Positions 39,021 through 52,653 of a stretch of 52,653 nt of DNA are shown in pieces; within the stretch, counting starts at the first letter, position 1; each line of letters starts with the position of its first letter. Where the stretch lies: NCBI GenBank assembly GCA_001953115.1, contig LSSL01004747.1, positions 1 through 52,653 of the forward strand. The letters are read 5' to 3'. The position numbers and the translations under genes were made by a program. Origin of the DNA: Smittium mucronatum (Eukaryota > Kickxellomycota > Harpellomycetes > Harpellales > Legeriomycetaceae). Below the pieces are notes generated by a model. It saw only the letters and a program-made list of their open reading frames with translations. It did not search any database and had not been told where the DNA came from.

Positions 39021-40517
39021 TTGTACGTGAATTTGGTCCCTAAGTGTATTAGATCCTTAACTGGTGATTTTGGTACTACGTGGATTTGATCTGATTTAAA
39101 TAAGAGCGAAATCTAATTTATATTATTAATTTTATTGAATGGAGATTTAAATAATAGAAATATCGACAAATCATTTTAAATTTTCATTATATCCAATTAT
39201 TTGTACCCCACCCTTTTAAAGGAGGATTCAATTTATTTCTGATAAAAAAAACATACTGAACTAGGGACTTGTTTCTTAAATGTTTTCAATAAATAAATTT
39301 ATTATATATTATATACGAAATAAAATCTCTGAGCTAAATTCGTATCAATTTTACTTATAACTGCCTTTTCAAATACAATTAATGAAAAAAAAAATTCATA
39401 TAATTGTTTTTAAGCGATTATTAAAGTGTTTCACAATTTGGTACTAATACTAATTTTTTAAAATAAAAATGTAATTTTTTTATTTTTAAGATTATTTTTT
39501 CTGTGATAGCTTGATTATAAAACTTTTGTTTCACGTTTTCTTTATATTTCTACTTTATTTTGATTTTTGAAAAATAAAGTTTTTTAAGCTATATATATTG
39601 TGTTTTCAAACTAAATGGTTGAGCTATATTTATATAACACCCATTTTATGTATAATAATCACCGATAAATTTATTTTAAACCATATTTTCTTAAAATCAA
39701 AACATTTTTGTTTTGTTTTTTCGTTTGGCAAATTTTTTATTATAATATGATCACTTTATTGTTTTAATCTTGATAGAAATGCACAATAAGGTATATTAAA
39801 GAAATTAAAACTCTAAAATAGAATAATAAAAGCTAGATAATTTTAGATCAAATCTTTCATATTTAAACAATCTAACATTTAAAGAAGAATTTTCTAGCTA
39901 TTTACCAAATTTAAAATAAAAAAAACAATAAAGCGGCAGGCGGGTGAAATTATTCAGGTTAATAGAATATGATTATTTTCAAGCTAAACGAAATTTAATT
40001 ACATTAATTCTGTTTTTTTAATTATAGATTTATAATTTTTTGAGCGCTATTCAGCTCTATGCCATCATTTATTATTATAATTTATCAATTAAATTTTAAA
40101 ATTATAATATGGATGTAATTTTTGATGACTTGTAATTTTTAAAAAATAAGTATCAAAAGACCGCGTAAATTTTATTTTTTAAAATAAAAAACGCAACGAT
40201 TAAAATAAATCAATATTATAAAAAATATAGAGCACATTTTAGATTTAGTTTTGTTCAAAATTAATTTTAAAGCCATAATTTTTTTACATATTTAAACAGA
40301 AATAAATGAAATCCCCCTTTAAAATGGCCAGGAAAAAATATTTGGATATAATGAAAATTTATAGTGATTTATCTATATTTCTATTATTCAAATATTTATC
40401 CAATAAAATTAATAATATATACTATATTTAACTCTTGATTAAATCATGTCAAATCTGCGTAGTATCAAACTAACCAACTAAGGATAGAATATACTTAGGG
40501 GTCAAACCCAATTACAG
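39021..40517. mobile_element. Long-TIR non-coding element, copy B
   Basis: This copy of about 1.5 kb is bounded by inverted repeats of 86 bp: left arm 39021-39106, right arm 40432-40517. Hand alignment of the right arm with the reverse complement of the left is gap-free, with 65 of 86 matches. Conserved blocks are TTAAATCA, TCAAATC, CGTAGTA, TAAGGAT and ACTTAGGG. The interior aligns with copy A throughout and in the same orientation, and has no coding frame. The right end is followed by CATATATAT, which also occurs near the left end at 39007, but the motif is too simple to count as a target duplication. Together with copy A it defines a family of old non-autonomous DNA elements. Confidence 0.8.
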
Positions 40518-43500
40518 CATATATATTATTATTTTGAATAATTATATAATATAGATATTTATTTAAGCAATTTTTTTCAATAATGTTTAACGCAAAAAGT
40601 AAAATAATAGATTCTGATTCTATATATTATAAATAAACTCTTAATGGTCGAAGTTAATCAGATAAAACATCGGAATAGATGATTCTATAAAACAAATGGG
40701 TTTAAAACATATATTTTTCTTTCGAAAAGATATATATTAATCATAAAAAGAAGAAAAAGAGATATAAAGATATTCAAAATAAATTATAGGTTAAAAATAT
40801 AATTATAAAGACAAAAATTTCTATATTACATTAAAAAGAATATGGTGCATATAAAAAACAAAAACAAAATGTTATATATGTATAAATTGTATGTTTAAAA
40901 TATAATGGTAACAGTAATAATTAATATTTTAGAGCTTCAACTGCACTTATGAAGATTATAATGTCCATAATTATAATTATATGGTATTTTTATTAAATAG
41001 TGTTTTTTTATTCAAATACATAATAAAGAATTAAAAATTTATTTTAGAAATAGAATATTATTAACTTTTTTTTTATAGAAAATCATTTATGACGAATTTA
41101 GATTATCAAAATTTTATAAGGAATTAAAAAAAAAGACAAAATATTTAAGAATATCAATTGATTATTATTATTATTTGATTTACAGATCAAATTATTGTTC
41201 TTCTAAGAACTTTTAAAAAAATTATAATGTGTTTAAACACTTTTTAATGTTTTTTAAATGTTTATCTATCGAAAATTCCAATATTTTTTGATTTTTATAA
41301 GCTTGGAAGCTTCTATTCGAAAATTTTATTAATAGTATCATTTTATTCTAACCTATTTTAGGTGCAATAAAATTGATACTATTCATTCAAAAAAATAATG
41401 GTAAAATATGCTTGGTTTTTTTATGAAGAGATTCAATCATAAATTTCGAAATTTCGAAAAATTATATTTAGATATAATAGAGTTGAAATTTAGATAATTT
41501 TCATTTGATTCAATAAAATACAAATAATTGTTTAACTCCATTGGTTTAAGCGTTAATTAATGATTCATTTCATTTTTAAATTTATATAATATTGAATAAA
41601 TATTAATCTAGGTATTTTTATAGATACAAAGATAATTTAGAAGCTAGTTCTTTGATTTTGAGAAAAATTGAAAGGTTATTAGACCGAAATAATTTTAAAA
41701 TTATGAATAAAATGGGGTTGTAATTTTTCAAAATAAGTCGGTGTATGTGTATAACTTTTATCTTAAAAAATTGATTGTGTAGCATAGAATATACCTATAA
41801 AATTCCATAAACAATTTTAACATAAATTGGATTTTTATTGATCAAATTATTTATATATCCAATTTTTTCTAAATTCAGTGAATTTAAATGAAATTTTATT
41901 TCATTTTTTTGAATTATGAACTACAGAAGATTTAAAAATTCCTACTTATTGTTTTGAGAAATCTATTTTATTTTAAAATTTGATTCTTTGATAATTTTTA
42001 AATAAATAATTTTTATTAAATTTTATCTTGTATCATGCTCTAGGCTCGTAAATTTTTTGCATATAAGTTCATAAAATCTGGTGAATTTGGTAAGTTAAAT
42101 TTCGAATGCTTTTTTTGACAGACCAGTTAAATCTTCCAAGTGAATTTTTTTCTATGATTCAAAGCTTTAATATCTTTTATAAAAACTAAAATTCTTTTCA
42201 AACCAGGATTATAATCGTTTTCTCTTGGTTTTTTTCTTAAATCTTATAGTTTCTACTTTTTTATCAGTAAAAAAACTGGTTTTAAATGAATTAATTGTTT
42301 ATTATAAGATCAATAACACTTATTGACAATTATAAAGTTCTTTATATACTTTTTTGTAATTTTTAAAAACCCCATCAATAGTTTTTGACACATAGAACCA
42401 GATTTTTTTAATTTTTATATTGGTGAATAATTTAGATGGTCCCAAATAAAAAAATTTAGTCAAATAGGTAAAAATATTTCTTTTTGGGCATAATTAATTC
42501 GTATCATCCAATTAATTGTAAAAAATATCCAATATCCACGGATAAAACTAGATATTGTCTTTGATAGCGATAGCTATCTATTTTAGATAATTTTTTATAT
42601 TAAGCCTGATATTTCTGAAATATTTATATAATGAAACCACTTTCCAAATTAAATGTAAAATATCTAGGCTTTGTTATAGATATTAAATTATTTTAATACC
42701 TTACTTTGAATTATTTAAAAATTCTAATAATTAGTTTTTTAATGTACCCTTCTACTTATTGGGCAATCTTTGAATTACGATTTTCTAAAATAATAATAAT
42801 ATAACAAATATTTTCCGGTTAACAGTATCAAATAATTCGTATAAGTTGAACTGTACAATTTATTCCTTCTTCTTTCAATAAATGCTACGATAAAAAAAAG
42901 CATTCTTTTATCCCTTTTCTCTACAGATCTTGATTTATTTTAAAATTTTCAAACTATTATTTTAATATATAAATTATATATTCATTTTTGAAGTGATTCT
43001 GTGTCAAAACGAATAAGATTAGATGTGAATTACGATAGTAATTTTCATTCTTTGGAAATGATACCTATCAAATATTAGCTCACAATTTAATCAATTTAAA
43101 TATTTTGGGGGTATTAATAAAATTTCAAAGATAAAATTTTAAAATTACTTGTAGTTTTTATTTTACCAAATAATTTTTTGCTTGGAATGGGTATCATTTT
43201 CCGTTAGAACCAATATTATTTTCTTTTAAATCTTTTTTGCGTTTTTCCCGACAAAATTTCGAAAAATTAAAAATTAACATTTTAAAAAGTTCGAGTCAAG
43301 AATATATCAATAATAACCATTTCTTTAAAAATATCCAAATAGCATATGTTTCAATATGAACTATTTCAAAAAAAAAATCAGGAAATATTTTTCAAATTAA
43401 AGTTTTAATTTTAATTTTTGTTTTTTGAATTTCGAAAATTGAAACCATAAAAAATAATTGGCGCATATTATTTTTATTAGATTTTCCACAAAACGTAGAG

Positions 43501-45426
43501 TATGAAAATTTTAATAGACAAACCTTCTATTTTTCCTAAAATTAGAAATATTTTATTTGTATTAAACATTAAGTTGTGCTATAATATATATTATTCTGCT
43601 CCAAATCATCTTGAAACAATACAATAATACTACAATTCATTTGCTAATTTAACCCTTGGAATTTTTTTGCTCTTTTTGATGTAAAATATGGTATAAAACC
43701 AATTATAAATAAATAAGTAAGTCATTTTTTTCATATTTTTTTCGTTTTTGTGGTATCTTTCTCATTATTCTCTCTAAACTCTAATATAACTTTTTTTCAT
43801 ATTTTATCAACTTTGAAAGATAAAATAAGATATTATAGAAAAATAAGTGATATTATCTAATTAAATCATCATTCCATTCTCAAAAATTGACAATATTGAC
43901 GATTAAATCTTTTGAAAATCTAGAAAATTTTTATGAAGCTGCATTCTACTCACCCTCAGATATTTAAATACACTTCTTTAAAAAATTGATGACAAGATAT
44001 CATTGGATATTTCACTTAAGAGAAATCACACTAAATTTGAATTAAGATTTAAAGCGAGCAAGTAAAATTAAAAGAGTATGAAGTTATTTGTTACAAAAAT
44101 TCAAGTAAAGTTAGGATAAGATAATATCTGTCAATATTAGCTGAAATTTTGGTTTTCAAAAAAATCAAATAATATACAAAAATCCAATAACAAAAAATTA
44201 TCTGATGAAAAGCATCTTATCCTGTTTCAAATGGTAGAACTTTTTCACATCTTCTATCTAAGGAACCTTCAATTTATACCATGAGCATTTTTAATGCGAC
44301 TGTGGTATCAAGAAATTTTTTTGGTGGATTTAATTTGGAACTAGAATCGTGAATAAGGATCTTGAAATGGCTAAGAAATCCCTAATTTCGGATAAAATGG
44401 AGGATTTACATATAATTCGGCATATTTTAGGAAATTAAAAAAAGATTATTGAATAAAAAACTACTAATCAGTCATTTCTGATTTTAAAAAAAATGAAAAA
44501 AACAAAATAAGCATTTTATGAAGGCCTTTAAAATTTCAAGGGTGCATATATCTGTACGATGTAACCCAAATGGGGTTTATTTTTGGATACTACTAAAATT
44601 TCGACAAAATTTGCGTTCAAATATGTTTTAACGATGGGTTTAATCTTAAAATAAATGAGGAAAACATTTACCATCGATTGGGGGATAACCTCTGGTGTGG
44701 TCAAGAATAATTGGACTTGGTTTATAAAAATATTGAAAATGGGTGACTCATTGTAAATTATAGAGGTAATAATTTCTGATAGAGATAAAGAGCTTTTCTC
44801 TTCTACCAATTCTGTTTTTTTTGATATAGTATTAAACTCACCATTTTTTCGTCACATGAAAGTAAACTTTGCACGAAAATTCTTTGAAAGTGATTTTTTG
44901 GTACTTCCAACACTCGCTAAATGTGATTACACAAAGGAGTTTTAGGGACTTATTCGTTTTCTATAAAAGATTAAAGGAAAATATATTATAACTGGATATA
45001 AAATTCCAATCGAAGGCTCTGGATAATTTGTTACACTAAAAGTACAAGATATGGGTATATAACATCAAATTCAGTTGAATTCAATTTTTTAGCATTGAAA
45101 AATTCAAGATCCTTACCTCCATAGATATTCTAGTAAAAATTGAAAACAAATTGCTTCATAAAAAATATTTTTATAAGTTCTTTATTAATATTTTTAGACA
45201 TTGCTTTAATCCTTTTATTTTAATTATCAGAAATCAAAGAAAATCACAAAAACTTGAAAAAATAATATTTATTGCTACCAAATGCGATAGATCTTATCTG
45301 TTGGTAAGATACAGGGTGTTTAATTATTTAGTATATAGCTAAAAATTCACAAAAAATTTAATTATATCTAAGAATGGATACAATAATGAATAAATAGTTG
45401 ATCACGAAAAAATTTCTTGCACCTGA
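40518..45426. other. AT-rich gene-free region
   Basis: No gene can be assigned. A 93-codon frame at 44528-44809 (minus) is the longest; it reads a hydrophobic, Ile/Phe-rich product with no known motif. The stretch 43.9-45 kb is slightly less AT-rich than its flanks and may hold decayed coding sequence. Confidence 0.45.
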
Positions 45427-46536
45427 AGTTTATTTCAAGAAAATGGAATCCCCTGTGTTTATTTTTTTACAGCATCACAGTGTTTGAAAGTCCCGCCAAA
45501 AAATCTTTTTAACAAAGTCTATTTTGTAGAAAATTATAGGTCAATTTATGATAGAAATAGAGGAGTTAAAGGTGAAATTTTAAGTAACCTGATTTCTTCA
45601 GGTTAAATTATTTTGAGACCAATAAAAAAAGCTATACCAAAAGTAAAGATAAAGATGATAGGATCAAAAAAGTATTGGGAAAAACAAAAAAAATCCAAAT
45701 CGAGCTCCTCAGTTACGGACCCGAAGTCAGCACAGAAAAAAACATCCCAGATGAGGGAGTAAAAATGCAAAAATATTGGCTATAGCTCTTTCAGTTGCAA
45801 TTAAAACCCACTTTATCTATCTTATTGTTAAAAATATCTTTAAAACCTAATCATCATATATATTTAATTTTATTCATATCGGTTAATAAAAAATTTACTA
45901 GTTTTGGATCTATTTTTTTTTTTTTACAATACAGTTTCTAATATATTGGAAGATAAATGAAAAGGGTTAAAAAAAGCTGTAGAAAATTAAATTTAAAAAA
46001 AATCTGTGAACGACGACATCAGTAAGGCACTTGCACTTGCTATAATCAAGATTGAAAATGGTTTACAGTCATTTTTAATCGTTTTATTACGGATATCTTC
46101 GGTAGCAGTGCTTTATTTTTGGAGGCTTTATGTTTACGTTTTTTGACCGATTTAGAGGAGACTGAAAGTGAGAATCATAGAGCCATATTTTGTGGTATTA
46201 GCATCGGATTTATGATTTGCAGATATATAAGAAAAATTACCATCGTCTATGAGAATAGATGAGCTAATAAGTGTAAATAAATACAAGTTAGAGGTGTTAA
46301 AAAAAGTTTATGGAAGGAATAATTATTACGGTGGGAGCTATGGGCTAATTTTTTTTATTGAATTAAAAAAAAATTTCAAGAATAAATCGTTCGCAAAGCT
46401 GTATTATTATGGACCTCGAAACCCTTTAATGTTTTTGAGAACGAATTTTTACGAAGAGAATAGAAAAATTAAAAGAAAACTGGATGAAAAATTTGTGGTG
46501 GATGAAATAAGAATCGATATCTTTGTATTTAGGTGA
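45427..46536 (+). pseudogene. Unidentified decayed coding region
   Basis: Several unusually long stop-free stretches follow one another on the plus strand. 45427-45603 (59 codons) contains FTASQCLKVPPKN and VYFVENYRSIYD. After one TAA the same frame continues to 45759 with a Lys/Ser-rich stretch. A 65-codon stretch ending near 46260 contains FGSSALFLEALCLRFL and EETESENHRAIFCG. The frame at 46249-46536 (95 codons) starts MRIDELISVNKYKLE and ends VVDEIRIDIFVF. Codons are less AT-biased than in the surroundings. This fits a gene or transposon inactivated by stops and frameshifts. I do not recognise the family. Confidence 0.4.
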
Positions 46537-49500
46537 TGAATAATATAAATATAATTTATGCTGAAACATAAAGTAGAAAAGTAAGAGAAAAGGTTTAATA
46601 ATTTATTTTATAAAAGGTTCATTCTACATTTTATTATTCCTTCATTTAGTTAATAAATTTCATTTTTTCATTAATTGGATAAAATTAACAATGGAACTCA
46701 AATATTAGTGACAATAATAAAAAAATTATCCGGATTGAAATAGTATGTAATGCTGCATAATTTATTAGCGGATAATAATTTAATTCCTTATGTTTTATAA
46801 GAAAAATTGAAATTATGTGAATTAAAATTTGGGAAGTCGAAATTTTGCGGAAATATTTTATTTTTCTCTCCCAAAAAAAGAAAATCCATTTATTTCGCTT
46901 TTTTTTTGAAAATATTGGGCATAATTAAAATTTAGTTTTAAATTACATGAAATAATTGGATAGAGCTCATAATAACCAAAGCTGAGATAAGTTAGTCGAA
47001 TTATATATAATTTCGTTTAAATTCATTAGATAACTTTTTAAGTTTAGTTTTTTTTTAAATTGTATAGTGAAATTCAACTAAATTTTGTGATAATCTGCTA
47101 TTAAACATAAAATCGACCAAAATTTGTAAGAATATACCAAAATGTGAAATAGCTGCTAAATTTTGTAATTTTCGACTAAATATATGAGATTAGCTTATAT
47201 AATTTAGATATATAATAAACACTCGAATGATTTAATTACATTAATAAGAAAATATTTTAAGTCAAAAATATATAAGACTAAAAAAAAGGTCAAGATTTAG
47301 TATAAAAATGGAATCAAGATCCAAAACTTTAAAAATAAAAGAATATTTGATGACACTATTCAATATTTTTAAGAAAATGAAAAAAAAAAAAAATTGAATA
47401 TATAATTTTACTATAGAATTTTTTTTAGTTAACTCAAACTTTTGTTTTACGGATTTTTAAAACTGAAGGTGTCTACCCCTGCCTGTATCTACTACAAGCC
47501 ATTATAACCGCTTTTATAATATTTAATTTAAAATCATACTGATATTCTTGAAATACACATATCTTAACCAAATCATTATATATATATGTATATATTACCT
47601 TTCAGTCCCTGCCTAATTTCAACAAAGAAAAATGATATTCCACTGCACACGAAAATCAATGCTGACACCCCTTCGCTGTCTAGGTACAAAAAAAAAAGAT
47701 AATTTACATTAATTATATCCATCATCAACGATGGCTGATAGACTATCTCCAACTAAGTACAAATAATAATGATATTATTGATCCATTTCTGCCAATTGCA
47801 AGCAGTTATTAGTGATTTAACTACACATACACGTAAAGTTGAATAATATTTTATCCAACATCCATCGATAAATATTCCCAACACAAAACTCATTTTTTTT
47901 ATCATTATGTTGAATATAATATATTGTAATTACAAGCCCAATCTTATACTTTATCAAACTTCAAAAAAAGCATATAAACATAAAGAATAATAAATATTTA
48001 ACCCATGACCGTTACTTAATAAATATTGATCCTATTCCGAAATATGACTAATAATAATTCCAGGCTCAAAATAAACTGAAGCCTTACTTATTCTTGATAT
48101 ATATATAAATCTATGAATGAGAATAATCCAAAAAATAAAAGTTCTCAAACTCGAGTAATTTCACATCTGTCGAATAAATATACCATTACCCAACAGATAA
48201 ACTAAATTAACTCATTCCAAAAATAGTCTGATAATAATGAAAATTTATAAAAATATAAAATTATTTATTCAAAATAAATATTCATCAGCTTAATAAATTC
48301 TGCGTAAAATAAAATAAAAAATCAGCTTAATACAAAAATTAATTCTGATTCCTTTTTAATAAATTATTATAATAAATTTGTATATTAGCCTTCTATAATT
48401 TAATAAATTTTGAATAAAAACCCCTTAATTTAATAATTTTGATTGATATTCTATAAATTTATAAAATAAAAATTTTATCTCTCTTTAATAATTATTTATT
48501 ATTGTTATTTTTATTTGTTTCAAATTTTACTTCTATTATTCAACTTTGAGCAATCCAAATTTGCATATTTAAACTTTTTTTATTTATAAAATTCAAGTTT
48601 TTAATAAGTGATCGAACCTGTTTATACTATAATATAATTTTAATAATAAAAAAAGCTAATTTTTCGTGTAGTGATAATACGTTAAACTAAAAAGTGGAAT
48701 AAAGCGGATCTTTTATTTATTTTATTAAGATTGCTGAATATCAATTTTCAGCTATTAATTTTAACATCAAATAAGTTTTTTATATTTTTTTCAACAACAA
48801 AGCATAGCAATTGAATTCATTTATTATTTTTTTCCAGAAAATATTTGGAATTTTCAAGGTATAAATTCCCAATTTAAAACAACTTCTTTGAAAAATAAAA
48901 TAAAATTTTGTTTGAAATTTTTTTATTATACCTATATATTTAATCACACATTTGGAATTGATTCTCTTGAATTAAAAAAGTCTAAATACGAGAAATTCTT
49001 GTTTTAAGAATTGAATATAGTATAACTCGTAACATTATAAAGTTAGAAAACACATAAGTTAATTTCTTTTAAAGATAAAATCCTGTTATAATTTATTTTG
49101 ACGAAATTTAGAGTATAAAAAGCATTTGAATCCGTCATTTTTTTTTCAGAAAGCTTGATAGATCTAATTATGTCAAAGCATCCTCCTTTGTAATATTTGC
49201 TTTTTTAGGTAAAATTAAATATCTACAGACAATTATTTTTAGATGGAGAAAATTTATATTATCCCCCATACATATTCGAGTTTTTTGATTTAGCATAGAA
49301 TTTTTATTAAGCCTAAAAAAATTTTAAATACGGGGTATTTTCTCCATTTTTCAAAAAAAATTCTTATAAAATATTGAAATTTTTTTCACTAAAAATGAGA
49401 TTAATGCTGTAAATTTCTTTGTGTATTAGTTATTTATAAGATTTATATCGTTTATTTAGAATTTCTTTTATATTATTTGATAAATAAACCATCTTTTTGT

Positions 49501-52500
49501 AAGATATATTTTTAGCTAGCCTAGTTAATACTAGTGATATTTGACTTTCCTAATCTGCGATTAAGTTGATTTTTTTCCATATACAACCTATTTTTACAAA
49601 TCATTTATTCAAAATTTCAAATATCCATAAGTATGATTCGATGATGTCCTCTTAAAAAACTGTTATCGAAATAGAAGAAACTCTTGATAAAAATCTTTAA
49701 CTCCTGAATTTTTTACATGATATCCGCTCTTTGACAGTTTGAAAATCGATTCTATATGCATATTTTTAAAAGGAGATATTTTTTGATTGCCTATTTTAAT
49801 TTTGATATAACATTTAAATCATTGTAATTTTTTATGAAGGTGGAAACATATCAAATATAGCTAACTCTGGATTTTCTTTCTAATCAAAAAAATGTATTGA
49901 TTTTATAAAAAATAAAACTTTAATACGGTGAAATAACTCCCATTTTTTGAAAATTTTCATTAAAAATGTCTATTAAAATCCCTGTGTATCTTTTTTCTAT
50001 TTTTCTTTCGATTTTGGAATATAGTATATTTTTTTAAGTTTAATATTGATTCCATTTTTTTCAAGTCTTTTTTAACTATATAACAACTGAATCCACCTTT
50101 TTATGGATAATTTATCGGTTTTTTAATTTTCTTCTTTTTGGAATATTTACAGTCCAAAAAGTGAAAATAAAAATAATTAGTTTTTATCCTTTTATCATAA
50201 AATTTTTCAAATTAAAACTGGAAATAAATAAAATCGATAATTTATTGAAACAGTAGTAAAAATTTTTGGTATAGTATTTCAAGCATTTAGCTGTGATCAT
50301 TAATCAAAATTTGGTATTTTCTGGTTACATGCAGTCATCCACAAGAAGGAAATCAGTTATTTTTATTTTTTTCCTTTAGAAATAATCTGACTCATCTTAA
50401 TTGAAGCAATATTTTAGATAAATAATATATTAGGGATTTTATCGTAAATTTATACGTATTGCGATAATCTCGTGATTTAAAAAATAAACATCCCGGAATA
50501 TCATATATAAAAGAGTATTGTTTAATTCCACGTGTTTATTTGTTAAAAAATACTTTTTCTGAAATAAAAAAATCCATTTTTAAACTAACCGTATTACCCA
50601 AATGAAATTTCTAATATGAAACATTTAATCCGATTTATAAATTACTTATCATTTTTGTAAAATAGTTGATTTTTCTTATTACTCGACCTTATTAAATAAT
50701 AGCCCCTTTAATTAAGAAATAAATTTGCATTGAATTGAATTTGGATTTTTTTGTAAGATTTAATTCGATAATACTCTTTTATTATTCTTAGAAAATGATT
50801 TTTTATGACCAATCTAATATAAATAAAAATAAACTAAATGAATGTTTTATGTATTTTAATATAAATTTTCGTTAGAGAAAAAATTAGGTCGAGTTTAATC
50901 CTCCTAATTTTCTTAGTGTCACTTAAACTTAATTATCTTTCTCAAACTGTAGTTTGATTGGGGTTGGTTTAAAAGATGTTTTATTTGTATTGGTTAATCA
51001 ATAGAGGTTATTTAAAGTAAAATAATATTCGACTGAAAGTGGCAGTGATGTTCTTAAAAAGGAATTTTACGCATGTTTATATACTAATTTCAGGATCCCA
51101 AAATTAGAACCTAAGCTTAAAAAAAACCTCTTATACAGGAAAAAAGGCCTAGAAAGTCTAACTATAATAATAAATAATTTAGATAAATAAATGAAAATAA
51201 GGATCTACACGCTTATCAATTTGATAATTAATGTTTTGCTCAACAATGGTGTAGTGCTTTCAATGACACATAGGATGGGATTCGGCTACATAAGATAACC
51301 TTTTATTTTTGTGGTATAGGAATTCATGGTTTCCTCTTTTAAAACCAATATTAAAATTTAGATTTATTTTTTGCCCAATCCTGTCACTAATTTGAAATTT
51401 TTTAATTGCTACTGAATAGATAGATAATTTGATTGAATTAAAGTTGTAGGTAAACACAAATATGAGAAGGGTAATACTTCATGTATAGAAGGGGTAAAAA
51501 TAATGGTTTTTAATAGTTTTAAACTAACCTATGAAACTCTCGATTCCAAAATTAAGAGCTCTTATTGATTATAAATATCTTTATTACTATTTTTGTACTA
51601 AAAAATTGAATAGATGGAATTTTACATACTTTTATTCCAATTAAAAACAAATTTTCACCACCTTTAACCTGCATAATTTTATAAAATAGGCATTTTTTTA
51701 TTATTAAATTGTACTTTAACGGTTACTATGATGAAAAAAAAAACATACTTTTTTTTAAAATTTCATTACCTGGGATAAAATTTAGTTCAAAATCATTTGA
51801 ATATATTAGAATAGATGAAATTGTGTATAACAGATGAAATTTCAGTTATTTAAAAAAAATTATTTTCTAGTCTATTGTGAATTTTACCAATCTTATACAA
51901 AATAAGATGAAAATTTTTACATTAAATATTGTTAGGGTGTAAAATACACAAAAACAAAATTACACCAAACTATGAAAATTTAATAATAGTTAGTTAAACT
52001 TAATATTGTATTCTAGACTTTCATACTTCGTTAATAAATAAATATGATGATAAATAATAATATAAAACGAGATAATTTTTTTTTAATTAAGATGATTTTA
52101 TTTTGATAAACTTTTAAATTCTAATCTATTAAACATAGTAAACCAAATATATTTCTAAAAACAGCTTTTAGGTATATCTATATTAAAAATGGGCCTTAGG
52201 TCCCTGTTCTGACAGAGTATCAGGTACATCTACAAAAATTCATGTGTAGCCCTATATTTAACGTAAATTAAAAAGCTTTAATAATTTTTAAATTCGTATT
52301 AAAGTAAGCTTTTGAAGAAATTTTATGACATATAGACTACTTTTAAAAGAAGGAAAATAAAATAAATGATCTTTTTCTTGCTTAAATGAAAATTTATCTG
52401 CATAAAATACATTAAAAACCATCTTTGAATGGGTAAAAGATGGTATTCTTAAAAGGGCTGTTATAACTGATATTATTATGATTTATTTTCAATCTACTAT

Positions 52501-52653
52501 ATCTAAAGCAATTTAAAAAATGGTTTTTGAAATTTAATGTTTATCACTATCTTCAATATAACTTTTAATGTTTTTTTAAAAAAAGTTAAAAGATTACCTT
52601 ACCTATTCTTAGCCTCTAAATATTTCGGAATTTTAAATTCCTGCTACCTAAAA
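46537..52653. other. AT-rich gene-free region
   Basis: No gene or RNA is supported. Segments near 49317-49430 and 49910-50010 look like diverged direct copies of each other, sharing a TTTTAAATACGG/CTTTAATACGG start, a CTCC(C)ATTTTT core and a TGTGTAT end. The minus-strand frame at 51260-51457 (65 codons) is unassigned. Confidence 0.5.

Noticed and set aside
44528..44809. 93-codon minus-strand ORF
   Set aside because: No recognisable domain and AT-driven Ile/Phe-rich composition; left as unassigned sequence within a gap.
51260..51457. Minus-strand ORF with a faint resemblance to a FLYWCH finger (KRGNHEFLYHKN...MCH)
   Set aside because: Only one Cys is in place and the His/Cys spacing of FLYWCH is not met; no transposase sequence follows. 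Too weak to call.

Overview
The window is a piece of a nuclear genome from an intron-bearing eukaryote, most probably a fungus. The protein phosphatase 1 gene carries the fungal-type wording around its second metal-binding loop (EKIFTMHGG) and the start of its catalytic domain ([11 protein letters not shown]). Introns are short (74-212 bp), with GT...AG ends and pyrimidine-rich 3' ends. The very AT-rich intergenic DNA would fit an early-diverging lineage such as a gut-dwelling zygomycete, but that placement is inference and no phylogeny was run.

Layout. From 1 to about 9.7 kb is extremely AT-rich DNA without genes; it holds one 1.55-kb element with long terminal inverted repeats. From about 9.7 to 22 kb the base composition is less extreme, and this island carries all three protein genes I can support: a five-exon PP1 catalytic subunit (13531-14921, +), a five-exon RNA polymerase III subunit Rpc25/RPC8 (15589-16903, -) convergent with it, and a two-exon CLASP-type microtubule-binding protein (18874-21814, +) divergent from Rpc25. 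The left flank of the island holds a 689-bp MITE-like element with a possible piggyBac-like insertion inside it, and a 23-bp tandem repeat. From 24.5 to 28 kb lie the wrecks of two different MULE-type transposases, one on each strand. At 29.1 kb a tRNA-Phe and a tRNA-Leu sit 2 bp apart on the minus strand and look like one Pol III unit. From 29.3 to 52.6 kb the DNA is again a nearly gene-free AT-rich desert, with a second copy of the long-TIR element (39021-40517), a 3 x 32-bp tandem repeat and an unidentified decayed coding region (45.4-46.5 kb).

The three protein genes do not form a pathway. PP1 acts in mitosis, glycogen and stress control, Rpc25 in Pol III initiation and CLASP in microtubule rescue, so the island looks like ordinary housekeeping sequence set in repeat-derived DNA. 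The most notable non-standard structure is the family of about 1.5-kb non-coding elements with about 86-bp terminal inverted repeats. Nearly every short ORF elsewhere is compatible with chance in AT-rich DNA and is not called.
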